From Halobacteriovoraceae bacterium (GTDB lineage Bacteria; Bdellovibrionota; Bacteriovoracia; Bacteriovoracales; Bacteriovoracaceae), in the NCBI GenBank assembly GCA_002713145.1, contig PAVS01000002.1, positions 143,286-207,285 on the forward strand: a stretch of DNA of 64,000 nt, read 5' to 3'. Positions 35,256 to 43,796 of the stretch are shown in pieces; the stretch's first letter is position 1, and the number at the start of each line of letters is the position of its first letter. The notes below the pieces were generated by a model. It saw only the letters and a program-made list of their open reading frames with translations. It was not told the origin of the DNA and did no database searches. The translations under genes were made by a program, and so were the position numbers.

Positions 35256-35585
35256 ATGAACAAATCTATCCAGGACCTCATTCTCAAGATTTTTGTAGTC
35301 GGTAATGTTCTTCTTTTTATCAACACTAAAAATGTTTATAATCTTTATCTGATCTTTTTCGCACTCATTGTTGCCTTAAGTGGCTCATGGGCTGAATCTT
35401 TAAATAAATTTATTGAAAAATTTGTTCAAAAGATAGGTTATACTCTACTCAAGCTTATACTGGTCGTGATTTATGTTTGTTATTTTATACCGATGAAGAT
35501 TTTAACAAGAAACAAGAAAACTGAGCATCATTCAAGTTTTGAGAAAGTAACCCGTTCTAAAATTCATTATGAAAGGTTATGGTAA
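35256..35585 (+). CDS. SxtJ-like small membrane protein
   Basis: A 109-residue protein whose ATG directly follows the stop of the preceding 49-codon gene. Two hydrophobic regions are seen (LKIFVVGNVLLFIN plus NLYLIFFALIVAL, and LLKLILVVIYVCYFI), then a basic tail. Small membrane proteins of this kind, named after SxtJ of the saxitoxin cluster, accompany NodU-family carbamoyltransferases. The stop touches the start of the carbamoyltransferase gene, so the three genes form one unit. Confidence 0.7.
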   Translation: MNKSIQDLILKIFVVGNVLLFINTKNVYNLYLIFFALIVALSGSWAESLNKFIEKFVQKIGYTLLKLILVVIYVCYFIPMKILTRNKKTEHHSSFEKVTRSKIHYERLW

Positions 35586-37397
35586 ATGATATTACTAGGA
35601 ATTGCGGCTTATTACCATGATTCAGCAGTTGCAATTATAAAAGATGGCGTCACAATCTATGCTCAGTCTGAAGAAAGACTTACACGTGTAAAAAATGATT
35701 CTCGCTTTCCATTTATGGCCCTTGAAGCCGGTCTCAATGAACTAGGCTTAACCGAAGAGGATATAGACGAAATTGTTTTTTATGATAAGCCATGGCTAAA
35801 ATTTGAAAGGATACTAGACTCTACTCTGACTTATGCCCCAACGACTTTACCTTTTTTTTTAAAAGCATTACCACCGTGGTTATCCAAGAAGCTCAATTTT
35901 CGAAAACTACTTAAGAATGAAATGGGGGAAAAATATCCAAAACTTGCTTTGAAAAAAATACATTTTTCTGAACATCATTTTTCTCATGCAGCTAGCAGTT
36001 TTTATACCTCTCCTTTTCAATCTGCTTGTGTGGTGACTATAGATGGTGTGGGAGAATGGGCTACACTTTGTATATACAAATTTAATCAAGAAAGTTTTCA
36101 ACAACTCTACCAAATGAACTATCCTCACTCTGTTGGGTTACTCTACTCTGCTTTCACGCAGTTTTGCGGGTTTAAAGTAAATTCAGGTGAATATAAACTT
36201 ATGGGCCTAGCTCCTTATGGAGATATCCATTCACCTCAAACGGAAGAATTTATCCAAAAAATAAAATCTAAGCTTGTTTCTATTCATAAGGATGGATCAA
36301 TTACATTAAATTTAGATTATTTTTTATTTCATAAATCTGATTCTACTATTCATAAAGCCAAGTTCGAAAAGCTCTTTGGCATAAACTGCAAAACCGACGA
36401 AATGACCTTTAACCAATCCTATAAAAATTTTGCTCTCGCGGCGCAAGTTGTTACTGAAGAAATTATTTTAAAAGTGATGAATTTTGCCAAGGAAGTCACT
36501 GGAGAAAAAAACCTCTGCTATAGTGGAGGTGTATCATTAAATTGTGTCGCTAATAAAAAAATTGTCGATTCAGGTCTTTTTGAAAAAGTATGGATTCAAC
36601 CAGCAGCAGGAGATGCGGGGGGAGCAGTAGGTGCAGCGCTGGGCTTTTATTACTCTCAATATGCTTATCATCCCATCACAAATTTCAATCCTTACTTGGG
36701 AGATTCATTCTCCTCTAAGCAAATAGAATACGCTCTTAATGTTTCTAAACTCCCTTACAAAAAACTAGACCTTACTGAATTAATTGATTTCATTTCAACA
36801 CAACTGATGGATTCAAAGATCATAGGTTTATTTCAAGGAAGAAGTGAATGGGGACCAAGGGCCCTTGGAAATAGAAGCATCCTTGCCGACCCACGTGGAA
36901 GGGATATGCAAAAAAAACTTAATCTTAAGATAAAATTTCGTGAGGATTTTCGCCCCTTCGCTCCCATCACCCGCGCAGAAGACTTCCATCAGTTTTTCGA
37001 GGGTAGCGCCAATTATTCTTATATGCAATTCACCGCAGAGGTCTTGAACTCTTCTCTTAGAGAAAATTCAGGCTCAGATCGATCGCTGAGTATGCTTGAG
37101 TCTCCCCTTCCAGCAATTACTCATTTCGACAATTCGGCACGGGTTCAAACTGTTACAAAAGATCAAAACGACATGATTCACCGACTCCTATCTTCATTCA
37201 AAGAAAAAACCGGTATTGGAGTTCTGGTCAACACAAGTTTCAACGTGCGAGGAGAACCCATTATTAATTCTCCACAAGACGCCATTGATTGTTTTCTGTC
37301 TACGGAAATTGATATTCTTGTGTTGGAAAATTATTTAGTTTTAAAATCAGACTTGGAGAACTTTAAAATTCACAAAAGAATTTTTGCACCTGACTAA
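35586..37397 (+). CDS. NodU/CmcH-family carbamoyltransferase (copy 1)
   Basis: A 603-residue enzyme that uses carbamoyl phosphate and ATP to carbamoylate a hydroxyl group, usually of a sugar or natural product. Family features are ILGIAAYYHDSAVAI at the start, SEERLTRVKND, the metal-site motif HHFSHAASSFYTSPF, VTIDGVGEWAT, GEYKLMGLAPYG, and the C-terminal YrdC-like part with GRSEWGPRALGNRSILADPR and VNTSFNVRGEP. Length is normal. It shares its operon with DUF5989 and SxtJ-like genes, which copy 2 (56210-57910) lacks. The acceptor is probably a surface glycan, but this is not shown. Confidence 0.9.
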   Translation: MILLGIAAYYHDSAVAIIKDGVTIYAQSEERLTRVKNDSRFPFMALEAGLNELGLTEEDIDEIVFYDKPWLKFERILDSTLTYAPTTLPFFLKALPPWLSKKLNFRKLLKNEMGEKYPKLALKKIHFSEHHFSHAASSFYTSPFQSACVVTIDGVGEWATLCIYKFNQESFQQLYQMNYPHSVGLLYSAFTQFCGFKVNSGEYKLMGLAPYGDIHSPQTEEFIQKIKSKLVSIHKDGSITLNLDYFLFHKSDSTIHKAKFEKLFGINCKTDEMTFNQSYKNFALAAQVVTEEIILKVMNFAKEVTGEKNLCYSGGVSLNCVANKKIVDSGLFEKVWIQPAAGDAGGAVGAALGFYYSQYAYHPITNFNPYLGDSFSSKQIEYALNVSKLPYKKLDLTELIDFISTQLMDSKIIGLFQGRSEWGPRALGNRSILADPRGRDMQKKLNLKIKFREDFRPFAPITRAEDFHQFFEGSANYSYMQFTAEVLNSSLRENSGSDRSLSMLESPLPAITHFDNSARVQTVTKDQNDMIHRLLSSFKEKTGIGVLVNTSFNVRGEPIINSPQDAIDCFLSTEIDILVLENYLVLKSDLENFKIHKRIFAPD

Positions 37398-37401
37398 GAG
37401 T

Positions 37402-38769
37402 TTACTTCAAACAAACTGTTTTAATATTTACAAACTCTTTTATTCCGAACTCTGAGAGTTCTCTTCCAAAACCAGAATCCTTCACTCCTCCAAAAGGAAG
37501 TCTTGGATCTGATTTAACAAAATCATTTACAAAAACCGCCCCGGAATCAATTTGTTTAGCCGCTATATCAAAAGCTGAATTTTTATTTTTTGAAAAGATA
37601 GCAGCCCCCAATCCAAAACTTGAATCATTAGCGACTTTTACAGCTTCTTCTAGTGAACTTACTTTAATAACCGATGCCACAGGACCAAAAAGTTCTTCCG
37701 AGTATGCAGGCATTGACTTTTGTATATGAGTAAGAATAGTCAAAGGATAAAATGCACCTGTTTCTTCTGGAACTTCTCCTTGAAAAACACATTTTGCCCC
37801 AGCAGAAAGAGTCTTCTCTACCTGGTTATTAAGCTCTTCTCTAAGATCCTCTCTTGCAAGTGGTCCAATGTCGGTACCTTCCTCAGAAGGATCTCCTACT
37901 TTTTTAGACTTGAATTGTTCAATAAGTTTTTCAACAAATTGATCATGCACTTCGCTCTCTACGATAAATCGCTTGGCCGAAATACATGACTGGCCACCAT
38001 TAAGTAACCTACTTTTGGCACAAAGCTTAGCGGCTTCATCAAGGTCAGCATCTTTTAAGATGATATAAGGGTCACTTCCACCCAGCTCAAGCACTGATTT
38101 TTTCAGATACTTACCGGCAAGTGCAGCCACAGATCTTCCTGCCTCTGTGCTCCCCGTAAGGGTCACAGCTTTTATTTTTTCGTGACTTAATATTTTCTCA
38201 AGTTTATCACTTTTAACTAAGATCGTTTTAAACGTATTGGGCTCAAATCCCGCTTTCAAAAATAGCTTTTCAATCTCCAGGGCACAGCCCGAGACATTGC
38301 TTGAGTGTTTTAACAAAGCCACATTGCCGGCCATTAAAGTCGGTACAGCGAAGCGAAAAACCTGCCAAAAGGGATAATTCCAAGGCATAACTGCCAATAT
38401 CGTTCCCAGGGGTTCAAAATGTATTTCGCTACGCTCGTAATCAGTTTCAACGATATCTGGGGCTAAGATCTTTTCTGCATTTTCTATATAGTAGTGGCAA
38501 ACCCATGCACATTTTTCGATCTCACTCACACCTTCAGCAAGAGGCTTACCCATCTCTTTCATCATCAGCTCGGCCAAATTATTTTTTTGCTCCTCAAGTA
38601 AATCTGCTAGCTTCGAGAACAATCTTTTCCTCTCATTCCAATTAACTTTTTTCCACTCATAAAATTTTGAATCTAATAAATTTATAGATTCATTAATTTC
38701 ATCTAAAGAATATTCTTTGTATTCTTGGATAACTTTGTTGCTCGTGGGGTTTATTGATTTCATCGTCAT
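37402..38769 (-). CDS. NAD(P)-dependent aldehyde dehydrogenase, succinate-semialdehyde type
   Basis: A 455-residue aldehyde dehydrogenase with the PWNYPFWQ motif near 129-136, catalytic Glu228 in VLELGGSDP and catalytic Cys262 in GGQSCISAKR. It ends with PFGGVKDSGFGRELSEFGI. Length and the short N-terminus match the GabD/Sad-type succinate-semialdehyde dehydrogenases. It follows the TPP-fold gene by 18 bp on the same strand, so they are probably co-transcribed, and it converges on the carbamoyltransferase gene with a gap of 4 bp. Exact substrate is uncertain. Confidence 0.87.
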   Translation of the reverse strand: MTMKSINPTSNKVIQEYKEYSLDEINESINLLDSKFYEWKKVNWNERKRLFSKLADLLEEQKNNLAELMMKEMGKPLAEGVSEIEKCAWVCHYYIENAEKILAPDIVETDYERSEIHFEPLGTILAVMPWNYPFWQVFRFAVPTLMAGNVALLKHSSNVSGCALEIEKLFLKAGFEPNTFKTILVKSDKLEKILSHEKIKAVTLTGSTEAGRSVAALAGKYLKKSVLELGGSDPYIILKDADLDEAAKLCAKSRLLNGGQSCISAKRFIVESEVHDQFVEKLIEQFKSKKVGDPSEEGTDIGPLAREDLREELNNQVEKTLSAGAKCVFQGEVPEETGAFYPLTILTHIQKSMPAYSEELFGPVASVIKVSSLEEAVKVANDSSFGLGAAIFSKNKNSAFDIAAKQIDSGAVFVNDFVKSDPRLPFGGVKDSGFGRELSEFGIKEFVNIKTVCLK

Positions 38770-38787
38770 TAAAAGATAACCTAGTTT

Positions 38788-40281
38788 TTATTCATAATAT
38801 ACATTTATACTGGGATCGTATTCCGGAATTTCACAAATTTTTACACATTTATCCTCTGAGTATCCACGTGGTTTGAAAAACTTGTTCACATGATCAAGCT
38901 TATCGACTCTTAGGTTAAAGCGCTTAAGTTTTTCCCAGTCTATTTTATCATGAGAAATAAAGCTCAAAGATCCTTCGACTCTTTGATTAAAATCAAATTT
39001 GAAGTAAGGTGAGGACTCTTTAATGATAAGTATATTTATTTGGGCATTATAGTGTTGAAACAGACAAAGCAAGTCAATTTGAGAATTAAAGTTTTTTGCA
39101 TTACAGACCACAAAAATAGAATGATCCGGATAAGTGATTTTAGTCACTAAAGCTGTTAATAAAGCACTTTCGTTTTTACTAGTAAGAAATAGCTTTTTTC
39201 TTGAAGTGGGGGTGATTTCCCTGAAAAGCCTCGGATTTACCTCATCTCTGCCCGTTATCAAAAAACTTTCAGAGGGTAACAAACCCCACATTTTTTTCAA
39301 TAAATTAAATGACAGCTTTTGTGAACTTTTAAAAGTTAAAGGTTGCTCAGTAGATTGATAAAACTTTGAGAAGTTATAAGTTTGACCCAAAATACCAAGA
39401 GTATTGATAGTTTTTGAATCAAGATTTTCCAGTTGTTTTACCTTACCATAGTCTAAATAACTCCAGTCTTCTTTAGCTAACCCGATGTTGATTAATAAAT
39501 CTTTTGCATAGAGGGTGCTCTCAAGTTTTTTATCTTTTTTGTCGAGGACTCCTAAGCAATAAGGATGCTCCCCATCAAGATATTTTTTTGCGAGAGGAGC
39601 TATTACAAAGGGTAATTTATACATCTCAATTAAGTTGTAGATCCCATCCATCGTTTTTTGACTCATTAAAGAAGAACCGATGACCAGAGCCGTTTCTTTT
39701 TCGGCCAGCACATTATGAAATAATTTTATTTTTTGGGAAGAGGCACTAAATATACTTAGATTGGGAAAATTTTCATGTGACCTTTCTAAATTTATTTTAT
39801 CTGCCAAATGAGCTGTTGAGATCGTTAATAACACAGGCCCAGGAGTCCCTTCTAAGGAGTGATCCTTCAGATCATGAAGGGTACGAACAATATTTCTTTT
39901 TTTATGAAATACCACATTCGATTTTACAATTGCAGGTGAGTTATTGGTTCTAATTGAAGAATGATCCACACACACCGGCTTCTCGGTTATCTTTATTGCC
40001 AGCACTGGGTTGTGATCGAAATAATGAGAATTGAGACATTTATTTAAGTCAGAGACTTGTTTTGGGCTGTCGTCAGTTATAACCACGCCTATATTTGACT
40101 CTAAATTACCATAAGCCCCGGCCATTAAACCCGCGAGATAAGATTGATAACAAGGTACAATCTTAACTCCCATCGTCTCTAAGTGACTTATTAATGAATA
40201 ATGTAAACACTCTTTTGTGACAAAAACAGTTTTTATGTTTTGTTGGTAAATGGACATTGCTAACAATTCTGAATTGTTCAT
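38788..40281 (-). CDS. Degenerate thiamine-pyrophosphate-enzyme-fold protein
   Basis: A 497-residue protein with the three-domain outline of acetolactate-synthase-like TPP enzymes: an N-terminal PYR-like domain, a middle domain around ALVIGSSLMS, and a C-terminal PP-like domain. GTPGPVLLTISTAHLADK resembles the GPVHIDIP segment of that family. However, the active-site Glu of the PYR domain (HEQ in active enzymes) appears as CYQSYLAG, and the GDG...N cofactor-binding motif of the PP domain is missing (IFVVCNAKNFN). It has therefore probably lost TPP chemistry. It precedes the aldehyde dehydrogenase. Confidence 0.6.
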   Translation of the reverse strand: MNNSELLAMSIYQQNIKTVFVTKECLHYSLISHLETMGVKIVPCYQSYLAGLMAGAYGNLESNIGVVITDDSPKQVSDLNKCLNSHYFDHNPVLAIKITEKPVCVDHSSIRTNNSPAIVKSNVVFHKKRNIVRTLHDLKDHSLEGTPGPVLLTISTAHLADKINLERSHENFPNLSIFSASSQKIKLFHNVLAEKETALVIGSSLMSQKTMDGIYNLIEMYKLPFVIAPLAKKYLDGEHPYCLGVLDKKDKKLESTLYAKDLLINIGLAKEDWSYLDYGKVKQLENLDSKTINTLGILGQTYNFSKFYQSTEQPLTFKSSQKLSFNLLKKMWGLLPSESFLITGRDEVNPRLFREITPTSRKKLFLTSKNESALLTALVTKITYPDHSIFVVCNAKNFNSQIDLLCLFQHYNAQINILIIKESSPYFKFDFNQRVEGSLSFISHDKIDWEKLKRFNLRVDKLDHVNKFFKPRGYSEDKCVKICEIPEYDPSINVYYE

Positions 40282-40287
40282 GACACA

Positions 40288-40293
40288 ATTCTA
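40288..40293 (-). promoter_or_regulatory. -10 box next to the start of the TPP-fold gene
   Basis: On the minus strand TAGAAT is followed by TGTGTC and then the ATG at 40279-40281. There is no Shine-Dalgarno, so a leaderless message is likely. The repeated CACAAT/ATTGTG words nearby (40284-40289, 40317-40322 and 40334-40339) could be operator half-sites. Confidence 0.38.
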
Positions 40294-40383
40294 TTTCATA
40301 CATAAAATAAAATGTTCACAATTCCATACTCAGATTGTGCAAATTTCTAAAACTATCTTTTTAACTTTCAGATTTTCTTATAG

Positions 40384-41073
40384 TTATCTATTATCTTCCA
40401 TGATTGAAAGTAAAAGCTCTCTATTTTTTGGGTTTTCCTGTCCCCACTGATGGGCCATATTCGCCAATTTCCAGCGAGTTGCAAATCTCACCCAGTTTTT
40501 ACCCCAGATTGAATTTACGATATTGACTGCATTATTAGGATTGCAGCCCACATAAGCCAAAAGCATGGCAAAGGCGGTAGGTCCACGATGTTTTTGGCCA
40601 TTGCAGCCCAATGCTATATAGCCGTGTTCTTTAGCACAACTCACCATGGTGACTGGATTTTCTTCAAATACAGGACGCAAAACCTTGCTGTATTGTGACA
40701 TTATTTTTCCATGACGAATCCTTAAATAAGGAGCCATCAGATAATGGTGATTGAACGCCTCTTCTTTATCTTGCTCGCCTTTATTAAGATAAAAGGTGCA
40801 ATATTTTTCCTCTTCTCTAAATTCGCTATGTTCAAGGGCCAGTTTTTTTATGGCCTCCGTGTCAGAGTGACCAACGGCCATCCCTATGAGGTTGAGGCTT
40901 CCCACGCGAAAACTTCGCTCACGAACTAAGCCTTCTTTTTGGGACTTGACTTCTAGAGAACTAAATTTTTCGGGATCACAAAAACTTGGCTCCCCATCTA
41001 ATAGCTCTGCACTTATGGCAAAAGAGCTCACGACGAGATTGAGAAAAACTATGAACGATAAAGAAAATTTCAT
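40384..41073 (-). CDS. Exported protein with tyrosine-phosphatase-like CX5R loop
   Basis: A 229-residue protein with a signal peptide (MKFSLSFIVFLNLVVSSFAISA). Residues 146-185 read like the active-site part of a dual-specificity phosphatase: GCNGQKHRGPTAFAMLLAY carries C157-x5-R163 (C-NGQKH-R) followed by the hydrophobic helix and VGCNPNNAVNIVNS, as in DSP proteins. The usual His before the Cys is Gly here, and the general acid is not identified. Five other cysteines suggest disulfides in the periplasm. Function is not assigned with certainty. Confidence 0.5.
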   Translation of the reverse strand: MKFSLSFIVFLNLVVSSFAISAELLDGEPSFCDPEKFSSLEVKSQKEGLVRERSFRVGSLNLIGMAVGHSDTEAIKKLALEHSEFREEEKYCTFYLNKGEQDKEEAFNHHYLMAPYLRIRHGKIMSQYSKVLRPVFEENPVTMVSCAKEHGYIALGCNGQKHRGPTAFAMLLAYVGCNPNNAVNIVNSIWGKNWVRFATRWKLANMAHQWGQENPKNRELLLSIMEDNR

Positions 41074-41221
41074 ATCTACCTATCCTTGGTCTATAATTAT
41101 TAATTTTGATATGGGAGCATCATAGCAAAGGATGTTTTAAACTCAAGTCGACCAAACTTAGGCAGATAACTTTTAATAAAATTTAAAAGTTTTTCTAACT
41201 CATTTCTAACAAATGAAGTTT

Positions 41222-42316
41222 TTATACGGCCATTTGTATTTTTTCTTCTTTATCTTTCATCGCTTTTATATTGTTTATTTTTTCTTCAAAAGAATTTTTA
41301 TCCTCGGGAGAGGCGAAATGGAAACGCACCCCAAAATGGTGTCCCTTGGCATCACTTGCGATCTCTCTAATAACTTCACACTGCACCAGCTTACCCCACA
41401 GTTTAAGGGAATAAGAAGCCTCAGGAGAGAGTTGAGATTTAGAAGCAATTAATGCTCCCGACTTAGAAATATTGATAATGTTAACTTCATCATAATTTTT
41501 GTGAGTAGAGTCTGTCATAAGCTCTGCGATTTCATTGACACTAAGACGCTTCGCTCTTCGAAATAGATTTTTTGTTCTCGTGACGAAAGGTCTTCTATTT
41601 TCAGGTATAAGAAAATAAATAAAAAGTAAGGTGTTAAAGAAAAGTAACAAATAATTACTCACATGGGGAGTGTCTTGAACATAGGGCCAGGTGTATTGCT
41701 CATAATTTAAAAAGGAGATGATTGAATAAACGTAGACACCTGTGAAAATAAAAAGGCTATAAGCCGAGGCAATGAATAAAGCAAAGCCGGCTACAGGAAA
41801 CAATAACCAAAACTCAAGATTATTAATTATACCTTCTATACTCATAACAACATCCATAACTGTAGAATATTCAAAGCCTGTATCAAGTTTAAGATAAAGA
41901 ATTTTAATTAACGGCTCTATAATGAGAAGAGTTCCCAGTATATAAAAAGGAAGGGTTCGGTTTTGTCTGGAAAGAGTGAGCAATTGTCCATAAAGAGTTT
42001 TATAATCTTGAACTTCTAGAAGTCTTTTATCAATTTCAGCGATTGAAGTTGGTTGAGAAAGCTGACAAACAAAATCATACTTTAAAAGTTTTTTAAACGA
42101 TTCAGTTCTACCAATAATGAGAGTCGGGATTTTCTTTTTTTCTATAACACTCATAAATCGATTTACAAGTTCAGGGGTATAGAGCTGATCAGATAAATTT
42201 AAAATAACAGCATTTACTTTTTGCTCACTTAGAAATTGCAGTCCTAAAAAAGGATCGGAAATATTATATGATTGCTCAATACTATTAATGTTATTCCCAA
42301 TAACAAGATGATTCAT
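41222..42316 (-). CDS. Receiver-like, membrane and PilZ domain protein
   Basis: A 364-residue protein with three parts. Residues 1-110 look like a response-regulator-type alpha/beta domain (LVIGNNINSIEQS, NAVILNLSDQL, IPTLIIGRTES) but lack an obvious phospho-acceptor aspartate in the usual place. Residues 120-240 are four membrane helices with FWLLFPVAGFALFIASAYS and YEQYTWPYVQDTPHVSNY. The C-terminal 100 residues form a PilZ-like domain with IINISKSGALIASKSQ as the N/DxSxxG motif. The membrane part is paralogous to that at 26509-27243. Cyclic di-GMP binding is plausible. Confidence 0.7.
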   Translation of the reverse strand: MNHLVIGNNINSIEQSYNISDPFLGLQFLSEQKVNAVILNLSDQLYTPELVNRFMSVIEKKKIPTLIIGRTESFKKLLKYDFVCQLSQPTSIAEIDKRLLEVQDYKTLYGQLLTLSRQNRTLPFYILGTLLIIEPLIKILYLKLDTGFEYSTVMDVVMSIEGIINNLEFWLLFPVAGFALFIASAYSLFIFTGVYVYSIISFLNYEQYTWPYVQDTPHVSNYLLLFFNTLLFIYFLIPENRRPFVTRTKNLFRRAKRLSVNEIAELMTDSTHKNYDEVNIINISKSGALIASKSQLSPEASYSLKLWGKLVQCEVIREIASDAKGHHFGVRFHFASPEDKNSFEEKINNIKAMKDKEEKIQMAV

Positions 42317-42485
42317 CAGTCCCCCTAAAAAAGAATGTTCATAGTAACATAGGACTAAAGCCCGAGCCTTGAAATAATCGACTCTTGAGATTTCGCGCGC
42401 TTAGACGATAGAGCTAGGTAAAATTTGGCAGTTATATTTGGCACACTCTGGGCATCAAATTAATTCGCAAATAAAAGTGGTAAGG

Positions 42486-43754
42486 CTAGAAAAAAAAGAA
42501 TCTTTTTTTAGTTGGAAATAGAGACTTTAATTCAGGCACGAGATTTTCAATAGGAGTTAAGCCGCGCATTTCTTCCAGTTTTTTTATCCTTTCTTTAAAA
42601 ACTTCGAGTTGCTCTAGATCATGATCCTCATTAAGCGAGCGCCTAAGGTAGGAAAGAATTTGGTTCTTTTTTAAAACGAGGGTTTCATCCTGATAAGATT
42701 GCTTTTTAAAATAGCTATCTAATTTAATAAAAGCTAGCTCTTTTAATCTTTGAGGTAAAATATTGATATGAAGCCACCTTGGACTATGCATCCAGATATG
42801 AAAAGGGAGCTTAGGAATATCAGGCTTCTGAGCTATCCATTCATATAAATCCGTAAGGTTAAAAATATTTAAAGCCTGAACACAGGTGTGAACCTCAGCG
42901 TTGACCTTCGGATGCGCTAAAAGCTTATCTACAATACTTTCTAACTTTTCCCAACTTGTACCTTGGCGAATGTATTCATCCAGAGATGAATATGCATCTA
43001 TACTCAGATGAGCATTGACGGCTTTAAAATTATTCCAAAGCTCCCATAGTTTCTGATTTTCTACGGTGCAATTGGTATGGTAATTAAGGGCGACTTGACC
43101 AGCTCGTCCCTGCTCTACAATAAGCTCCAATGACTTAAAATGAGTTTTATTGAGAAAAGGTTCCCCACCTGTAGTGAGATATTCTGATAAATTTTCTGAA
43201 AGGGCGGGCATAAGTCTTTCAACATCATCAAAGCTATTCCAGTTTTTATTTGCGCCTTCTGTAAACTTTGAATCATAAGGGATTCCAAGGGTGTCGAAAT
43301 CTTTTTTAAGTAAAAAGGACGCATCCGGACTACACATAACACATTTTAAATTACACTTATTTGACAAACTAAAATCTAGAGACTTTACGCATGTTTCAGT
43401 CTCTCCATCAGGCTTGGTATTGGCCACTTGATTTAAAAAATCTTCGTTTGACTCATAAAGACTTAAGTAACCTTGTCTGACTGAAAAGCCACCGGAGTCC
43501 TCTACTTCATAACACTTTGAACAGATATTAGGCTTTTCATCGTTCATCATCTCATTTCTAATTTTTTTATAAAAATCTAAGTTAAAGTATTGATCTATAC
43601 TCTCGATATCTTTAAGCTTCAAAGGTTGACCCTGGTCATCAAGTACAAAACCCAAGCCACCAGTATTACAACATAGTCTCATGGTCGTGTCTAAGTGTGC
43701 ACTAAAATGTACCCATGGCAGCGGGCAAATCGTTTTGCTGGAAACCTTTTTCAT
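42486..43754 (-). CDS. N-terminal-twitch radical SAM protein (copy 3)
   Basis: A 422-residue protein when started at the ATG 43752-43754 (MKKVSSKTIC). The longer frame to 43817 would run into the divergent gene and adds non-family sequence. The N-terminal cluster module has C10-PLPW, C28-C29, C78-x2-C81; the radical SAM motif is C134-x3-C138-x2-C141 (CNLKCVMC), then YLTTGGEPFLNK. A -10 box lies 6 nt before the ATG. It is divergent from copy 4, with starts 42 bp apart. Substrate unknown. Confidence 0.87.
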   Translation of the reverse strand: MKKVSSKTICPLPWVHFSAHLDTTMRLCCNTGGLGFVLDDQGQPLKLKDIESIDQYFNLDFYKKIRNEMMNDEKPNICSKCYEVEDSGGFSVRQGYLSLYESNEDFLNQVANTKPDGETETCVKSLDFSLSNKCNLKCVMCSPDASFLLKKDFDTLGIPYDSKFTEGANKNWNSFDDVERLMPALSENLSEYLTTGGEPFLNKTHFKSLELIVEQGRAGQVALNYHTNCTVENQKLWELWNNFKAVNAHLSIDAYSSLDEYIRQGTSWEKLESIVDKLLAHPKVNAEVHTCVQALNIFNLTDLYEWIAQKPDIPKLPFHIWMHSPRWLHINILPQRLKELAFIKLDSYFKKQSYQDETLVLKKNQILSYLRRSLNEDHDLEQLEVFKERIKKLEEMRGLTPIENLVPELKSLFPTKKRFFFF

Positions 43755-43760
43755 TGTTAT

Positions 43761-43766
43761 ACTATA
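43761..43766 (-). promoter_or_regulatory. -10 box next to the start of a radical SAM gene
   Basis: On the minus strand TATAGT is followed by 6 nt (ATAACA) and the ATG at 43754. The expected first transcribed base is the A of ATG. No Shine-Dalgarno is present. The divergent gene at 43797 by contrast has AAAGG in front of its ATG. Confidence 0.4.
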
Positions 43767-43796
43767 AGACAGAGCAAAAGATTCTGAAAGGTTTTT

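Noticed and set aside
41168..41195. Perfect 9 bp inverted repeat (AACTTTTAA/TTAAAAGTT) followed by TTTCT
   Set aside because: Stem is almost purely A/T, and the T tract is on the plus side where no gene ends; the minus-strand gene upstream would meet it without a T tract.
42439..42454. TGGCACACTCTGGGCA on plus with GG/GC spacing of a sigma-54 promoter
   Set aside because: The -12 part has GGGCA in place of TTGCA, and the only gene downstream on that strand begins at 43797, beyond a gene on the opposite strand.
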